Below, in pieces: positions 35,583 through 43,727 of a DNA stretch of 64,000 nt (position 1 is the stretch's first letter; each line of letters opens with the position of its first letter). A model generated the notes under the pieces. It saw nothing but the letters and a program-made list of their open reading frames with translations. It was not told the DNA's origin and did not search any database. A program made the translations under genes and the position numbers. Origin of the DNA: Dyella_B humi (GTDB lineage: Bacteria; Pseudomonadota; Gammaproteobacteria; Xanthomonadales; Rhodanobacteraceae); NCBI RefSeq assembly GCF_044904605.1, contig NZ_JADIKI010000023.1, positions 1,240,001 through 1,304,000 of the forward strand, in the 5' to 3' direction.

Positions 35583-36659
35583 TCAGGCCGCAAGCGCCGG
35601 ATAGTCGATGTAACCTTCGGGGCCAGGTGTGTAGAGCGTCGCCATGTCCACAGCATTCAACGCCGCATCGGCCCGCATGCGCTCCACCAAGTCGGGATTG
35701 GCGAGGAATGAACGGGCGAAGGCGATGAGATCGGCCTGGCCCGCCTTGAGGGCTGCCTCGGCGCTGGCCCGATCGAAGCCGCCGGCCAGGATGAACACGC
35801 CCTTGAAAGCTTCACGAAGCCGGGATTTCAACTCCGCCGGTACCGGCGGCGCCCCCATCGCTGAATGATCGAGCAGGTGGACGTACTGCAAACCCAGTTC
35901 CGACAGTTGCTGTATGAGCGCCAGGTACTGACTCTCGACATCAGGGAAGGCCCCCGTGCTATTGAATACACCGTAGGGTGACAGCCGGATTCCGATGCGG
36001 TGGGCACCGATGGCGTCGGCTGTGGCGCGGGCGATGTCGAGCGCGAAACGATTGCGACCCTCAATGCTGCCGCCATAGCTGTCGGTGCGCTGATTCACAT
36101 TGGCATTGAGGAACTGCTCGATCAAATAGCCGTTTGCGGCATGCAATTCGACACCGTCAAACCCTGCTTCCATCGCAAGCCGCGCTGACTGCGCATATTC
36201 ATTGACCGTATGGGCGATGTCGGCCGCGGTCATCGCTCGTGGCACGCTGTGCGGCCGCATGCCCTGTGCGTCCGTGTACATCTCACCCGGGCACACATCC
36301 GCCGTGGGCCCGAGCACCTCCGCGCCTGTCGGCAGGTTGGCCGCCTGGGTCACGCGCCCCGTGTGCATGAGTTGCACCACGATCTTGCCGCCCTTGGCGT
36401 GGACCGCCTCGGTGACAGCTTTCCATCCGCGTACCTGCGCGTCATTGAAGAGCCCGGGGATGCGCGGGTATCCCAGGCCGTTGGGCGATGGCGAGGTGCC
36501 TTCAGTGACGATCAGGCCTGCCGATGCGCGCTGCCCGTAGTACTCAGCCATCAGTGCATTGGGGGTGTTGGCATCGACGGCACGGCTGCGCGTCATGGGT
36601 GCCATGACGGCACGATTGGCGAGCTGAATCGAAGCGGTATCGAGAGGGTCGAAAAGCAT
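35583..36659 (-). CDS. Old yellow enzyme (NemA-like) ene-reductase
   Basis: A 358-residue FMN-dependent NADPH oxidoreductase (TIM barrel) that reduces activated C=C bonds, nitro esters or quinones. Motifs are NRAVMAPMTRSRA near residue 15 (Thr near FMN), TEGTSPSPNGLGYPRIPG near 53, VELHAANGYLIEQFLN near 172 (HxxN substrate pair), GGSIEGRNRF near 200, and IAFARSFLANPDL near 315. Genes around it encode SDRs and a quinone-type reductase, with an HxlR regulator, pointing to detoxification of reactive electrophiles (inference). Confidence 0.93.
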   Translation of the reverse strand: MLFDPLDTASIQLANRAVMAPMTRSRAVDANTPNALMAEYYGQRASAGLIVTEGTSPSPNGLGYPRIPGLFNDAQVRGWKAVTEAVHAKGGKIVVQLMHTGRVTQAANLPTGAEVLGPTADVCPGEMYTDAQGMRPHSVPRAMTAADIAHTVNEYAQSARLAMEAGFDGVELHAANGYLIEQFLNANVNQRTDSYGGSIEGRNRFALDIARATADAIGAHRIGIRLSPYGVFNSTGAFPDVESQYLALIQQLSELGLQYVHLLDHSAMGAPPVPAELKSRLREAFKGVFILAGGFDRASAEAALKAGQADLIAFARSFLANPDLVERMRADAALNAVDMATLYTPGPEGYIDYPALAA

Positions 36660-36699
36660 GAGAGTCCTCGAGTGCGTGTGGAGTATTGGAGAATGGGTG

Positions 36700-37404
36700 T
36701 CAGGAGGTCGGCGGCAGGTAACTGGGCGTGGCCGCCGTCAGTCCCTGCTTGACCTGCTGGGTGAGCTCATCGGCGAGCACCTCATGAAGGCCCCCTTCGA
36801 GTCCGTCGAGCGCGCGTCTGACGATATCCTCGGGGCTGGACTTCGGGACATCGAAACCGCGTGTAAGGTCGGTGTCCACGTAGGCCATGTGCAGTGCCAG
36901 CACCTGGGTCTTCTGCGCCGCCAGTTCGTTGCGCAAGGCATTGGTGAGCGACCAGGCGGCGGACTTGCTGGCCGAATAGGCGGCCAATTCGCCACCGTTC
37001 ACCCATGAGGCGACCGACAACACATTGAGCAGCGCGCCACCACCGTTGGCCTTGAGGATCGGTGCGAAGGCCTTGCTCACACGCAACATGGCGAAAAAAT
37101 TGGTTTCGAAAAGGCGTCGCGCGACGTCTTCGCTGTCCGGCGCAAAGAAACCGCCGGGTTGGGCGATGCCGGCATTGTTGATCACGAGCGTCACATCCGA
37201 CGCCCGCTCGACAGCGGCCGTCACATCGTCCGGGCTGGTGACGTCGAGGCGCAGGGGCTCGACGCCCGCTAGCGTGACTGCTGCGGGATCGCGCGCACCG
37301 GCGTAGACCTTGCGAGCCTCACGCGCGAGCAGCTCGCGCGTAAAGGCTAGACCTATGCCGCGATTGGCACCCGTGACCAGGACAACAGCGTTTTCAATCT
37401 TCAT
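36700..37404 (-). CDS. Short-chain dehydrogenase/reductase
   Basis: A 234-residue NAD(P)-dependent Rossmann enzyme. The glycine motif VTGANRGIGLAF is at residue 10, LVINNAGIAQPGG near 73, and the catalytic Tyr/Lys in LAAYSASKSAAWSL near 140. The size and KIENAVVLVTGANRGIGLA opening are typical of SDRs. It lies in a tightly spaced minus-strand cluster (24-40 bp gaps) and is co-transcribed with its neighbours. Substrate unknown. Confidence 0.9.
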   Translation of the reverse strand: MKIENAVVLVTGANRGIGLAFTRELLAREARKVYAGARDPAAVTLAGVEPLRLDVTSPDDVTAAVERASDVTLVINNAGIAQPGGFFAPDSEDVARRLFETNFFAMLRVSKAFAPILKANGGGALLNVLSVASWVNGGELAAYSASKSAAWSLTNALRNELAAQKTQVLALHMAYVDTDLTRGFDVPKSSPEDIVRRALDGLEGGLHEVLADELTQQVKQGLTAATPSYLPPTS

Positions 37405-37428
37405 GTGTGGTATCCAGAAAATAGGGGC

Positions 37429-38430
37429 TTATTTGATCTTGACGACGACTTTTCCCTTAGCGCGACCGGTTTCGACATAGCTCACGGCCTCATTGGTCTG
37501 CTCAAAGGAGAAGACACGATCCATCACGGGACGGATCACACCGTCCTCGACAAGCCGAGTGAGTTGGCGCAGCTGCAGTCCATTGGCACGCATGAACAGG
37601 AACGCGTACTTCAGGTCGCGGCGGATCGCTTCCTTCCTGACCTTCGCGCTTAGCAGACGGATGATGAGGCGAACGAACCACGGTGCACCGATGCCTTTGG
37701 CGAACGTGGGATCCGGCGGCCCTGAAATCGAGATGAGTGCGCCCCCCGGACGCAGCACGCGCAGGGATTTCGTGAGCGCCGCCGCGTCCTGGCTATGCAG
37801 GACCACGTCGTAGTTTTGGAGCACCCTCTCGAAATCATCTTTCCTGTAGTCGATGACGATGTCCGCGCCGAGATTCTTCACCAGGGTGATGTTGGCGTTG
37901 CTCGTCGTGGTGGCGACCGTCGCACCAATGTGCTTGGCCAACTGGATGGCGAAGGAACCGACGCCACCCGAGCCGGCCTGGATAAAGACCTTCTGGCCCT
38001 TTTTGAGATGAGCGTGCTCAACAAGCGCTTGCCATGCTGTCAAGCCAACAAGCGGGAGCGATGCCGCTTCCTCCATGGTGAGATTCGAAGGCTTGGGCGC
38101 GACGTCGTTTTCGTTCACAGCAACGAACTGCGCGAACGTGCCAATACGATGGTCGGCCGGTCGCGCATAGACTTCATCGCCGACCTTGACTTGCCGTACC
38201 TGTGATCCGACGCGTGTTACGACACCGGCCACGTCATGGCCCAGTACCAGAGGCAGCCGGTAGGGTAGGATCAGCTTGAACTCACCGCTTTTGATTTTGG
38301 AATCCAGCAGGTTCACGCCCGCGGCGTGTACCTCGATCAGCACCTCGTTGTCCCGAAGCTCCGGCGTTGGCACCTCGCCTTGTCGCATCGGCTCTTTCTT
38401 GCTGTACCGATCAATGAAGAATGCTTTCAT
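37429..38430 (-). CDS. Zinc-free NADP-dependent alcohol dehydrogenase/quinone oxidoreductase
   Basis: A 333-residue MDR-family reductase. The GroES-like N-terminal domain (NEVLIEVHAAGVNLLDSKIK, LVLGHDVAGVVTRVG) lacks the structural-zinc cysteines, as in quinone oxidoreductases. The NADPH fold has FIQAGSGGVGSFAIQLAKHI near residue 150. The start MKAFFIDRYSKK at 38430 fits the family; an in-frame upstream ATG adds 37 residues that run through the intergenic region. It is part of the redox operon. Confidence 0.9.
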   Translation of the reverse strand: MKAFFIDRYSKKEPMRQGEVPTPELRDNEVLIEVHAAGVNLLDSKIKSGEFKLILPYRLPLVLGHDVAGVVTRVGSQVRQVKVGDEVYARPADHRIGTFAQFVAVNENDVAPKPSNLTMEEAASLPLVGLTAWQALVEHAHLKKGQKVFIQAGSGGVGSFAIQLAKHIGATVATTTSNANITLVKNLGADIVIDYRKDDFERVLQNYDVVLHSQDAAALTKSLRVLRPGGALISISGPPDPTFAKGIGAPWFVRLIIRLLSAKVRKEAIRRDLKYAFLFMRANGLQLRQLTRLVEDGVIRPVMDRVFSFEQTNEAVSYVETGRAKGKVVVKIK

Positions 38431-38468
38431 TTGCTTTTCTCTCGTGAATGTATCGGGTAAGGAGCCAC

Positions 38469-39281
38469 TTAGGCTTCCAGTCGCAGATCTTTCCGAACCC
38501 CGGCATCCAGCACACCGGCGGGCGCAAATCGGCGTAGCCATCGCATGCGGCTGGCTAGCCCCGGCGCATAGCGGATCTTCGGATGGTTGGCCGCGGCTGC
38601 CTTCAGTACGACCTCGGCGACAACCTCAGGCCCATCGGCGCCGACGAGTACTTCTTTGACTCGCCGCTCTACACCCGCGCGAACTTCGCGATAGACGTCC
38701 AGGGGAGCATCAGGCTTCATCACATTCGCTTCGAACGGTGTGTTGATGTAGGCAGGCTCGACCACGGAGACATGGATGCCCAACGTGCGCAGTTCATGGT
38801 CGAGTGCCTCCGAATAACCTGCGACGGCGTGCTTGGTGGCTGAGTACAACGCCATGTAGGGCATGGGCAGGAAGCCAAGTACGGAGCCGATGTTGATGAT
38901 GCGGCCACTGCGCTGTAGTCGCATGTGGGGAACGACGGCGCGCGTCATCCGGACGACCCCCATGAAGTTGGTATCGAAGATCGCTTTAGCCTGTTCGATG
39001 GAGCTTTCTTCCGCAGCCGCCGGAGCCACGCCGAAGCCGGCGTTATTGACGAGCAGGTCGATACGGCCGGCCTGTCGCATGATGTCCTTGACGACTGCGT
39101 CAACGGATTCGTCACGCGTGACATCCAGGGTCAGCATCTCAAACAGTCGTCCTGTGGACGCCGGACGTCTGCTGGTGCCGAAGACGGTATACCCCGCGCG
39201 GGCGAGTCGGTCGGCGGTAGCTTCGCCGATGCCTGAAGACGCCCCTGTAACTAGGGCGACACCTTTACCTTGCTTGCTCAT
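38469..39281 (-). CDS. Short-chain dehydrogenase/reductase
   Basis: A 270-residue SDR. ALVTGASSGIGEATADRLAR is the cofactor loop, DLLVNNAGFGVAP is near residue 75, and the Tyr-Lys pair sits in MALYSATKHAVAGYSEAL near 145. The C-terminal region resembles those SDRs annotated as oxidoreductases with an FADSF-like lid. It is the first gene of the redox operon, diverging from the HxlR gene with about 105 bp between starts, which hold the direct-repeat operator candidate. Confidence 0.9.
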   Translation of the reverse strand: MSKQGKGVALVTGASSGIGEATADRLARAGYTVFGTSRRPASTGRLFEMLTLDVTRDESVDAVVKDIMRQAGRIDLLVNNAGFGVAPAAAEESSIEQAKAIFDTNFMGVVRMTRAVVPHMRLQRSGRIINIGSVLGFLPMPYMALYSATKHAVAGYSEALDHELRTLGIHVSVVEPAYINTPFEANVMKPDAPLDVYREVRAGVERRVKEVLVGADGPEVVAEVVLKAAAANHPKIRYAPGLASRMRWLRRFAPAGVLDAGVRKDLRLEA

Positions 39282-39320
39282 GATTCAAAGTTCCGCTGGG
39301 CACGAGGGCGGTTCGTGGCT

Positions 39321-39389
39321 GATAGTTACTATCGATTCGATATGGACTATACTGCCGACATAGAAGAAAGTCACTATCGAAATGATATG
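39321..39389. promoter_or_regulatory. Candidate HxlR operator: palindrome and direct repeats
   Basis: GATAGTTACTATC (39321-39333) is a palindrome. ACTATCGATTCGATATGG at 39328-39345 is repeated as ACTATCGAAATGATATG at 39373-39389, which runs into the HxlR start codon. The sites lie between the divergent redox operon and the regulator gene, so one protein could control both. Confidence 0.6.
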
Positions 39390-39836
39390 AACAGCGAAAC
39401 TCTCTGTAATGAACCCTGTCCGATCGCCCGCAGCCTGGCGGTCGCGGGAGACGCGTGGAGCCTTCTCATCCTGCGGGACGCTCATGCGGGGCTCACGCGA
39501 TTCGACCAGTTCCGCAAAAGCCTGGGGATCGCACCGACGATCTTGACCAAGCGGTTGGCGACGCTGACTGACGAGGGGATGCTCGAGAAACACCGCTACT
39601 CCGATCACCCGCCGCGCGAGGAATATCGGCTAACGGCGGCTGGCCGCGATTTCCTACCGATCCTCTTCATGATCGGGACATGGGGACGTCAACATCGTGC
39701 CGGTGGCGAGCTGACGCGGTTCCTCGACGCGGAATCCGGCACCGAGATCAAGGCCGTGGCTATCGACGAGGTCACCGGGGCAAGGATTGGGACGCGGCCG
39801 ATACGGGTAGTAACGCCAGAAGAAAGCGCACCATAG
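39387..39836 (+). CDS. HxlR-family transcriptional regulator
   Basis: A 149-residue winged-helix regulator. The domain at residues 10-100 has CPIARSLAVAGDAWSLLILR, then RFDQFRKSLGIAPTILTKRL and GMLEKHRYSDHPPREEYRLT, the usual HxlR blocks with Cys near the N-terminus (CNEPC) that in the family may sense electrophiles or oxidants. ATG 39387 is chosen because upstream in-frame codons cross the operator repeats. It is divergent from the redox operon and probably its repressor. Confidence 0.93.
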   Translation: MNSETLCNEPCPIARSLAVAGDAWSLLILRDAHAGLTRFDQFRKSLGIAPTILTKRLATLTDEGMLEKHRYSDHPPREEYRLTAAGRDFLPILFMIGTWGRQHRAGGELTRFLDAESGTEIKAVAIDEVTGARIGTRPIRVVTPEESAP

Positions 39837-40212
39837 ATTAGGTACAGGCTTGCAGGCGCGATCGGCGCCAAGGTCTGCTTCGGGCAAATCGGCCCCGGCG
39901 ACCTTCCTGAAAAAAGTAGAGGCAGGGAGTCGCTCGCGCAGAGCGGTAACTCTGAAGGCCTGGCCACATTCGAAGCCCAGCAGCGTTCGCAATGCCGTAG
40001 CCCCTACAAAAGCCGCGACAGCTCCAGCTCCTCCGACAGAACCGCAATCATCCAAAGTACCAGCACCGCGCACAGTACCGGCGAAGGAACCCGGATCAGC
40101 GGGAGCGATACCTCAGACCAGCGGCGTCGACAGATTGATGCAGCCCCACCATCTGACCAGTCGTTGGTGACCTGTTCAGTACCAGCAGCCTGCTCAATAC
40201 CCACCGGAATCG
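39837..40212. other. Intergenic region of 376 bases with no clear gene
   Basis: Several short overlapping frames exist on both strands; none has a recognisable family or a good start. A Pro/Ala/Lys-rich frame (39850-40170) and an opposite-strand frame look like remnants of a decayed gene. Confidence 0.5.
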
Positions 40213-40956
40213 GTGTTCAACCCGACTGGAATCCGCATCAACGATCATGCGCTCTCTATCCAGCGAAGAGTTGTAGTCGCGCCGGAAGACATGCAGGGGC
40301 TTGTAGTTGCCACCTTTTTTTCGCGCACCATCAACAGCATCCAGGCTTCCGTCATTCTCATCGAGCGTGGCCTTTCCTCACAAGCGAAAGTGGTACTTCG
40401 AGCAGCCATGGAATCGCTGTTCGGTCTTCGCGCCTGCCTTGATGGTGAGTTTTGCGAGCGACTCGTCGCTACCGACGCGGTGAAGAGAAAGAAGCACTTC
40501 CGGAAAGCAGAGCAACTAGTACAGAGGGGCGTCATACCCGATGTCGATGGAGTCCTCACGAAAGACACGCTGGCACAGATAGAGGCCGACATCGCGGAAA
40601 CGAACGCCCGAGATCTCACGACAGCGGATATCGCCAAGGCGGCGGGGCTACACGATTGGTACCTTGGCGTATATGCCATGTTCAGTGCATCGGTGCACAC
40701 CACAGTGCGCGACCTAACTGAGTACATCCTCGTCGACGGCAACGGGGAAATTGCAGCCTTGACCAACGACCCGTATCTGAAAGCATGCGCCGGGCTCCTG
40801 ATATGCGCCATTGAGCAAATGCTGATGGCCTCAACAGCCGCGGCAGCATATTTCGGCTTCGATCACTTGGACTACTGGGAACGCCAGCATAAAGCGCTAC
40901 GCCTTCTCGTCGAGAAAGAGCAGACGAAAAGGCAGCGCCAGAGTTCGAATGGTTAG
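40213..40956 (+). CDS. DUF5677-like protein
   Basis: A 247-residue, mostly helical protein. FFSRTINSIQASVILIERGL and KVVLRAAMESLFGLRACLDG (about residues 35-80) match the conserved helix pair of DUF5677, a family of unknown function often found in accessory regions. A later segment (FSASVHTTVRDLTEYIL) carries the conserved His. The start is GTG at 40213 with only a weak SD; the first later Met is at MQGLV, after the conserved N-terminus. It stands alone. GC and codon use do not differ strongly from its neighbours. Confidence 0.65.
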   Translation: MFNPTGIRINDHALSIQRRVVVAPEDMQGLVVATFFSRTINSIQASVILIERGLSSQAKVVLRAAMESLFGLRACLDGEFCERLVATDAVKRKKHFRKAEQLVQRGVIPDVDGVLTKDTLAQIEADIAETNARDLTTADIAKAAGLHDWYLGVYAMFSASVHTTVRDLTEYILVDGNGEIAALTNDPYLKACAGLLICAIEQMLMASTAAAAYFGFDHLDYWERQHKALRLLVEKEQTKRQRQSSNG

Positions 40957-41175
40957 TGCAGTACCTGTCGCGAGTGTAACGCCAATGTTCGTTGCTGCCT
41001 TCATGGCGAGCGATCTGTATTTAGGATGACGCATACGCGACAGTTGGCCGACTAGATTGCACGCGCCCAATGAGAAAGCCCTCAGCCATATATCACCCAT
41101 GCGAGCAGGGATACCTCCGCTGCTTCATCCACGCAAATCGATGCGCGGGTGTTCCTTTGTCATGGAGCGTTGGTG

Positions 41176-41577
41176 ATGCAAGATCAAACCTCAATGATCC
41201 CGTTCACGCGGGATGAATCCTCGCCGTCGTCTGGATTGATTCCCGGGGCTCCTGCTTGCCCCGTCTGTCGTTCGATACGCATTGAAACCCGCCGGTATGG
41301 AAAGAAAGTCGGCGGCACCATCGGTGCGGTGGCAGGTGCTACCAGTGGCATCGCACTGGTGCTGTCCGGTGCGGAAGTAGGGGCCGTCGCAGGCGTTGTG
41401 GCGGGACCGGTCGGGTCGGCGGTGGGTGCGCTCACCGGTGGCGTGTTGGCCATGCTGATCGGCGGCGCGACCGGATGTGCCGCGGGCGCTGCCTTTGGTG
41501 AAGTGGTGGACGACAACGTGCTCGACAAGTACCGCTGCGCTGACTGCGGACACACCTTCGGCAGTAAGCCTGCCTGA
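41176..41577 (+). CDS. Glycine-zipper protein with split zinc-ribbon
   Basis: A 133-residue protein. CPVCRSIRIETRRYG near residue 28 and YRCADCGHTFGS at the C-terminus give two CxxC pairs that could make one zinc ribbon. Between them is a glycine/alanine-rich hydrophobic region with AVAGATSGIALVLSGAEVGA and LTGGVLAMLIGGATGCAAGA, a glycine-zipper pattern typical of membrane-inserting or oligomerising proteins. An ATG at 41149 lies in frame; the start at 41176 is arbitrary between them. Small proteins of this design are seen near phage and plasmid genes; function unknown. Confidence 0.7.
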   Translation: MQDQTSMIPFTRDESSPSSGLIPGAPACPVCRSIRIETRRYGKKVGGTIGAVAGATSGIALVLSGAEVGAVAGVVAGPVGSAVGALTGGVLAMLIGGATGCAAGAAFGEVVDDNVLDKYRCADCGHTFGSKPA

Positions 41578-41679
41578 CGCGGCAGTTCGCCCGTCATCCC
41601 AACAACCCATGCATAGACCAAGCGTCCGGCCTCAGCCGGGCGCTTAGCGTTTATGCCATCTCCTCTTGAGGAAACACAC

Positions 41680-42636
41680 ATGCACCTGGTCGAAACGATG
41701 GCCTATGCCGGCGAGAAGCCGTGGCATGGCCTGGGCAAGAAGCTCGAAGCCCGGCAACCGATTGATGTCTGGAAGATCAACGCCGGCATGGACTGGCAGA
41801 TCGAGGAGTCCGAAGTTCGCTACATCAGCGGCAAGAACAACATGGGCGTCATTAACGCCTTCCCGGAACAGAAGGTGCTGTATCGCTCCGACACCAAGGC
41901 ACCGCTGGCGGTGGTGAGCAAGCGCTTCCAGGTCGTCCAACCAGGCGAGATCCTGGAGTTCTACCGTGACCTGACCGCCTGCAACGGCTTTGAACTAGAA
42001 ACGGCGGGCGTGTTGCGCGAAGGGAGGAAGTTTTGGGCGCTGGCGCGTACCGGCCAGAGCACTACATTGAAGGGCCGCGATAAGATCGATGGCTACCTGC
42101 TGCTGGCGACCGCCTGCGATGGCACGCTGGCGACTACTGCGCAATTCACCAGCGTCCGCGTGGTATGCAACAACACCTTGCAGATTGCGTTGGGTCAAGC
42201 CAATGGAGCGATCAAGGTGCCCCACCGCAGCGTGTTCGATCCCGATGCGGTCAAGCGTCAACTTGGCATCACCGTGTCCTCGTGGGACGGCTTTGTCGTA
42301 CGCATGAAGGCGCTGGTGGATCACCCGGTCGATCCCGATTCCGTGGAAGGCCTTCTGCGCCGAGTCCTCACCTACCAAGGGCAGCACAACAACGTCACGG
42401 TGGTTAACGAGCATGCGGTCGCCGCGGTGCGCGCCTTGTACGAAGGCGGCGGTCAAGGCGCGCAGATGGCCTCCAGTCGCGGCACGGCATGGGGGCTTCT
42501 CAACAGCGTGACCGAGTTCGTGGACCACCACCGGCGCGCGCGCAGCCAGGATCACCGCCGCGATGCCGCGTGGTTCGGCCAGGGCGCGCAGATCAAGCGG
42601 CGCGCATGTAACGAGCTGATAAAGCTAGTCGCCTGA
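41680..42636 (+). CDS. DUF932 phage/plasmid-like protein
   Basis: A 318-residue protein matching DUF932/TIGR03299. MHLVETMAYAGEKPWHGLGK, VLYRSDTKAPLAVVSKRFQV, RFWAL-type (GRKFWALARTG), RVVCNNTLQIAL near residue 165 and the Arg-rich C-terminus are conserved blocks. The family occurs in phages, plasmids and ICEs, and its function is not established. The start at 41680 is preferred over 41653 because GAGGAAA lies just upstream. The next gene follows 11 bp downstream, so the pair is probably one operon. Confidence 0.88.
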   Translation: MHLVETMAYAGEKPWHGLGKKLEARQPIDVWKINAGMDWQIEESEVRYISGKNNMGVINAFPEQKVLYRSDTKAPLAVVSKRFQVVQPGEILEFYRDLTACNGFELETAGVLREGRKFWALARTGQSTTLKGRDKIDGYLLLATACDGTLATTAQFTSVRVVCNNTLQIALGQANGAIKVPHRSVFDPDAVKRQLGITVSSWDGFVVRMKALVDHPVDPDSVEGLLRRVLTYQGQHNNVTVVNEHAVAAVRALYEGGGQGAQMASSRGTAWGLLNSVTEFVDHHRRARSQDHRRDAAWFGQGAQIKRRACNELIKLVA

Positions 42637-42647
42637 AGGAGGGTGTT

Positions 42648-43175
42648 ATGGGCCTGGATATGTATCTGGAAGCACGGCTCTATCTGCCTCCCTACGACGA
42701 AGCCTTGGCGTCGATCCGCGCGGCGATCGGTAAGGCCATTGGGTATGTCCCGCCAGCGGAAAAGCCCGACAACGATTCAACCTTGCTGGAAGTGACCGGC
42801 GTATCGGTACGCGTCGGCTACTGGCGCAAGTTTGATCCGCTGCACCAGTGGTTCGTCAACAACGTGCAGGAAGGACATGACGACTGCCGACCTGCCTCTG
42901 TTTCCTCGGAAGTTCTGACCAAACTGGAAGAACAGCTCAATCAGGTCGATGACAATCCGCAGAGCGCCGGCAAGCATTTCATCATTGAGGACGACAGCAC
43001 TCTGGACGAAGGCGATGTCCATTACACGCTGAAAGTCCTCGTCCACGCCAAACGCCTGCAAGAACGCGGTTGGGACATCTACTACCGCGCCAGTTCGTAC
43101 GGAGCCACACACACCTTGAACGCTCACCAACGCCTCGCTGATGCATGTGCATGGGTCGGGCCTTTTAGGCCCTGA
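42648..43175 (+). CDS. Phage-type hypothetical protein (MGLDMYL family)
   Basis: A 175-residue protein beginning MGLDMYLEARLYL, an opening shared by a widespread group of phage and ICE proteins of unknown function, with later VGYWRKFDPLHQWFV near residue 58. A strong SD (GGAGGGTG) lies 6 bases before the start. It follows the DUF932 gene in the same operon. No catalytic motif is evident. Confidence 0.8.
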   Translation: MGLDMYLEARLYLPPYDEALASIRAAIGKAIGYVPPAEKPDNDSTLLEVTGVSVRVGYWRKFDPLHQWFVNNVQEGHDDCRPASVSSEVLTKLEEQLNQVDDNPQSAGKHFIIEDDSTLDEGDVHYTLKVLVHAKRLQERGWDIYYRASSYGATHTLNAHQRLADACAWVGPFRP

Positions 43176-43727
43176 GGAGACCGATGAGCAGGCAAAGCGC
43201 AGCCGTAAGGCTGGCTGATACAAGAAGCTGCTCTAGTAGCGGATGTGTCGGTGATGTCCGGAGTCGTGAGTGGCGTAGTGGTGTACGGCATTGCCCTGTA
43301 CGTGCTGGTGCGGTTTCTATAAGACCGGGGCAACGACTCCGATATGCAGGCAGCTCAGCGGCATACACTGGAGGGGCATCAGCCCCCTCCAGTGATCCTG
43401 AGCGCGAACTTTTTTGCCGGTTCAAAGCCGCTGCCAAGCACCTCGGCGCGCCGCCATCGCATCGCGGGATTTGTCCTCGCCTCTAATGCAAGCTTCAGGA
43501 TGCTGTTGACTCGCAGATCTCAGTCCTGATCGCCGATCGTTGCCTGGTCGTCGGGGTTCCGGATGGATTGGAGACCGTACTATGTCTGTACGATATGTTG
43601 AGGACAAAGGACCGACGCCCCTACCCGCTTTCAGTAGCGGGCGGATGTCGGTTGATTAGGGTCGGTTACCGAGGATAGGGCAAGCTGGGCTTTAATCTCA
43701 GGGAAAATCCATAGGGCTAAGTTATCC
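43176..43727. other. Intergenic region of 552 bases
   Basis: A possible 22-residue membrane peptide (43254-43322, MSGVVSGVVVYGIALYVLVR then FL) is visible but weak. A hairpin CCGACGCCCCTACCCGCT / AGTAGCGGGCGGATGTCGG lies at 43610-43649 and may attenuate or end transcription before the large STAND gene. No other gene is seen. Confidence 0.45.

Noticed and set aside
39654..40073. 139-codon minus-strand frame after the HxlR gene
   Set aside because: Overlaps the 3' end of the HxlR gene and has no recognisable domain; may be gene debris.
40897..41100. 67-codon minus-strand frame with a hydrophobic middle
   Set aside because: It overlaps the end of the DUF5677 gene, has no clear SD and no recognisable family; left uncalled.
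43165..43437. Minus-strand frame of 90 codons upstream of the STAND gene
   Set aside because: Arginine- and serine-rich, no SD and no family; typical antisense frame.
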